Assembly (NCBI GenBank): GCA_002293615.1 | Contig: DBDN01000072.1 | Span: 5,272 to 11,785, forward strand | Direction of reading: 5' to 3' | Source: Betaproteobacteria bacterium UBA931 | Lineage (GTDB): Bacteria; Pseudomonadota; Gammaproteobacteria; Burkholderiales; Casimicrobiaceae | DNA length: 6,514 nt | Shown: one piece after another, positions 5,155-6,514 of the stretch | Numbering within the stretch: the first letter of the stretch is position 1 | Layout of the letters: each line of letters starts with the position of its first letter | Notes under the pieces: model-generated | Told to the model about the DNA's origin: nothing | The model's database searches: none | Seen by the model: the letters and a program-made list of their open reading frames with translations, nothing else | Position numbers and translations under genes: made by a program

Positions 5155-5511
5155 TTAGAGGGTGTGCGTTGGTCGTGCCGATGCCAAGTGGTGCCCCAAC
5201 GCGCTTTCGATTTTGATTTGCGCTTTTTTGCCGGCATCATCGTTGGTGAACTGCACGCCAATACCGTGAACGCGTCCCGGCTGCAAATTCTCCGGCGTTA
5301 TCCAGATTACTTTGCCTTTTACCGGCAATTTTTCCTCAATCTGATGTGACGGAATGCTGATATTGATCAACAGCAAAACCGTTTCACCTAATTTGTATTG
5401 CTTTTTGGTTGGGACGAAGATGCCGCCGCCTTTGACAAAAGACATGTAAGATGCGTAAAGTGCGGCGCGTTCGCGAATATTAAACGGTAGTAATACTTCT
5501 TCGTTGGCCAT
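5155..5511 (-). CDS. pilZ: Type IV pilus assembly protein PilZ
   Basis: A 118-residue cytoplasmic protein of the PilZ family needed for type IV pilus biogenesis; in related bacteria it works with PilB and FimX-like proteins. The opening block LLPFNIRERAALYASYMSFVKGGGIFVPT, the core YKLGETVLLLINI, VKGKVIWITP and GIGVQF, and the terminal SARPTHTL all match PilZ proteins next to holB. The c-di-GMP motifs RxxxR and D/NxSxxG are not present, as in other true PilZ proteins that do not bind c-di-GMP directly. The start is the ATG at 5511, because AAGGA (5520-5516) sits 4 nt upstream and homologues begin near MAN; a TTG seven codons earlier (5532) would overlap the holB stop. It lies 17 bp after holB and is likely co-transcribed. 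Confidence 0.95.
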   Translation of the reverse strand: MANEEVLLPFNIRERAALYASYMSFVKGGGIFVPTKKQYKLGETVLLLINISIPSHQIEEKLPVKGKVIWITPENLQPGRVHGIGVQFTNDDAGKKAQIKIESALGHHLASARPTHTL

Positions 5512-5514
5512 AAA

Positions 5515-5520
5515 GTCCTT
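5515..5520 (-). promoter_or_regulatory. Ribosome binding site deciding the pilZ start
   Basis: AAGGAC on the minus strand lies 3-4 nt before the ATG at 5511. It falls downstream of the alternative TTG start (5532) and so favours the ATG. Confidence 0.7.
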
Positions 5521-5528
5521 TCTTAACG

Positions 5529-6514
5529 TCAACGCCGGGCAATAAACAAAGCCCGGTAGTCGCTCAATAACGACTCAGCGATGAGCCGTGGCTGTAATGG
5601 ATGCGACAACCAACGGCGCTCCCGCAGTAGCTTTTGATAATAGCGAAAAAGCGCGGTGTCTGCCAATGCCGGAGTTAAACGACAAATCACATCCTGATAT
5701 TCGGCATAATAACGCGGCACACCGCCGCCTCGAACACGTGCCAGGTCATGAACCCATGAAATCAGCACATCAAGCCATTGCGCAAATTGCATTTTTACGG
5801 CATCACGGTTTCCGCCGCCCCAGCTTTCTGCGGCGGCAAACGGTGAAAGGTGCTGAGGCTCGCTCAATACCGCCAGCCATTGGCGTCGTAAACCAAGCAA
5901 ATTTTCATCATTCATCGCAAGCGCCCGCAAAGGCGCGCCGCCGGCCTGCGCCAATAATGCGCGTGCATCGCAAACACCTTGGGACGCCAAAAATTCAAGA
6001 GCGCTCGATTCATCGGGATATGGCGCCGTCCAACGTTGGCAGCGACTCAAAATCGTTGCCGGAAGACGTTTCCATTGATGCGCGACCAGAATCAGCCGAG
6101 CACCCTCCGGCGGCTCTTCAAGCGTTTTCAATAATGCATTGGCCGCCGCCGGATTCAATTTTTCTGCGGGCGCGATAATCGCAACTTTGCCGCGTTGGCG
6201 ATGATCAGAAACCTGCATGAAGGCAATCAGGCGGCGAATCGCGTCCACCGGAATCGCGTCTAATCGTTTAATTTCACCGGAATCGCTGTATTCAACCGGC
6301 TCGACCAGCATCAAATCCGGGTGCTGGTTCTGCGAAACATAATGGCAGCTCGGACATTGCTCGCAAGCAATATGGTCGGCAGCTGGCGCGTCGCACAGCA
6401 ATGCCCGTGCCGCGTTAAGCGCCAGCGTTCGCTTGCCAATTCCGTCCGCGCCGCAAATCAGCAGCGATTGCGGCCAGCGCGCCCCGTCGCGCAACCGTTC
6501 CGCCAAAGCGGGTG
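5529..6514 (-). CDS. holB: DNA polymerase III delta' subunit (5' end outside window)
   Basis: Delta' is part of the clamp loader that places the beta sliding clamp on DNA. The coding frame runs to the right edge without a start: the codons before LAERLRDG read P-A, consistent with a few missing N-terminal residues, so the TTG at 6506 is not the real start. About 327 codons are present (E. coli HolB has 334 residues). Near the N-terminus is the P-loop GADGIGKR. Four cysteines follow in LLCD ... ACEQCPSC, the zinc module of clamp-loader subunits. Next come NPAAANALLKTLEEPPEGARLIL and the SRC motif in TILSRCQRW. The Walker B segment reads VAIIAPAE instead of a DExx acidic pattern, fitting a subunit that does not hydrolyse ATP. 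The C-terminal collar helices (LRRQWLAVL to LFIARR) complete the protein. It is followed by pilZ and ycfH as in many proteobacteria; tmk is expected upstream. Confidence 0.96.
   Translation of the reverse strand, partial: PALAERLRDGARWPQSLLICGADGIGKRTLALNAARALLCDAPAADHIACEQCPSCHYVSQNQHPDLMLVEPVEYSDSGEIKRLDAIPVDAIRRLIAFMQVSDHRQRGKVAIIAPAEKLNPAAANALLKTLEEPPEGARLILVAHQWKRLPATILSRCQRWTAPYPDESSALEFLASQGVCDARALLAQAGGAPLRALAMNDENLLGLRRQWLAVLSEPQHLSPFAAAESWGGGNRDAVKMQFAQWLDVLISWVHDLARVRGGGVPRYYAEYQDVICRLTPALADTALFRYYQKLLRERRWLSHPLQPRLIAESLLSDYRALFIARR

Noticed and set aside
5136..5261. 42-codon upstream extension of ycfH
   Set aside because: The family starts at MFVDSHCHLDF; the extension lies inside pilZ and is low-complexity and basic.
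5588..6178. Plus-strand open frame of 196 codons
   Set aside because: It is antisense to holB, has no promoter or ribosome binding site, and its product resembles no family.

Overview
The window reads as chromosomal DNA of a Gram-negative proteobacterium, most likely a betaproteobacterium (a Nitrosomonadales-like lineage is my best guess). The reasons are the holB-pilZ-ycfH(tatD-like)-ankyrin order, a type IV pilus PilZ ending in RPTHTL, and proS followed closely by a secreted protein whose start resembles the lytic transglycosylases found after proS in betaproteobacteria. The assignment rests on family memory, not on a search.

Layout. (1) 1-1877, minus strand: prolyl-tRNA synthetase (proS), then after 10 bp the first 41 codons of an exported protein that runs off the left edge. 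(2) 1878-2102: an intergenic region with outward-facing promoters; the plus-strand one is a good sigma-70 match and drives a solitary P-II nitrogen regulator (2103-2441). (3) 2442-3560: an accessory patch. It starts with a short stretch carrying two copies of a TAGAAAYGTCCG repeat. Next is a compact RelB/RelE-type toxin-antitoxin operon with a near-consensus promoter and an operator-like repeat cluster. After that comes a broken ParB/Srx-like N-terminal domain gene whose reading frame runs into the antisense strand of a decayed insertion-sequence transposase (ISNCY-like N-terminus). The patch ends in a sequence strikingly like a loxP half-site and core. (4) 3632-6514, minus strand: a housekeeping gene cluster transcribed from right to left: holB (5' end outside the window), pilZ, ycfH, and an exported ankyrin-repeat protein whose start overlaps the ycfH stop.

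How the genes work together. The right-hand cluster joins DNA replication (clamp-loader delta'), type IV pilus assembly (PilZ), a TatD-family nuclease/hydrolase and a periplasmic ankyrin protein; close spacing and one overlap suggest a shared transcript. The P-II protein has no amtB or glnA beside it here. The middle patch looks like a small site of repeated insertion and deletion, in which the toxin-antitoxin pair is the only part that still looks functional.

No CRISPR array, tRNA or rRNA was seen. I found no convincing new multi-gene system. The most unusual items are the ParB-like/transposase fusion, the loxP-like sequence at its end, and the toxin-antitoxin operator.
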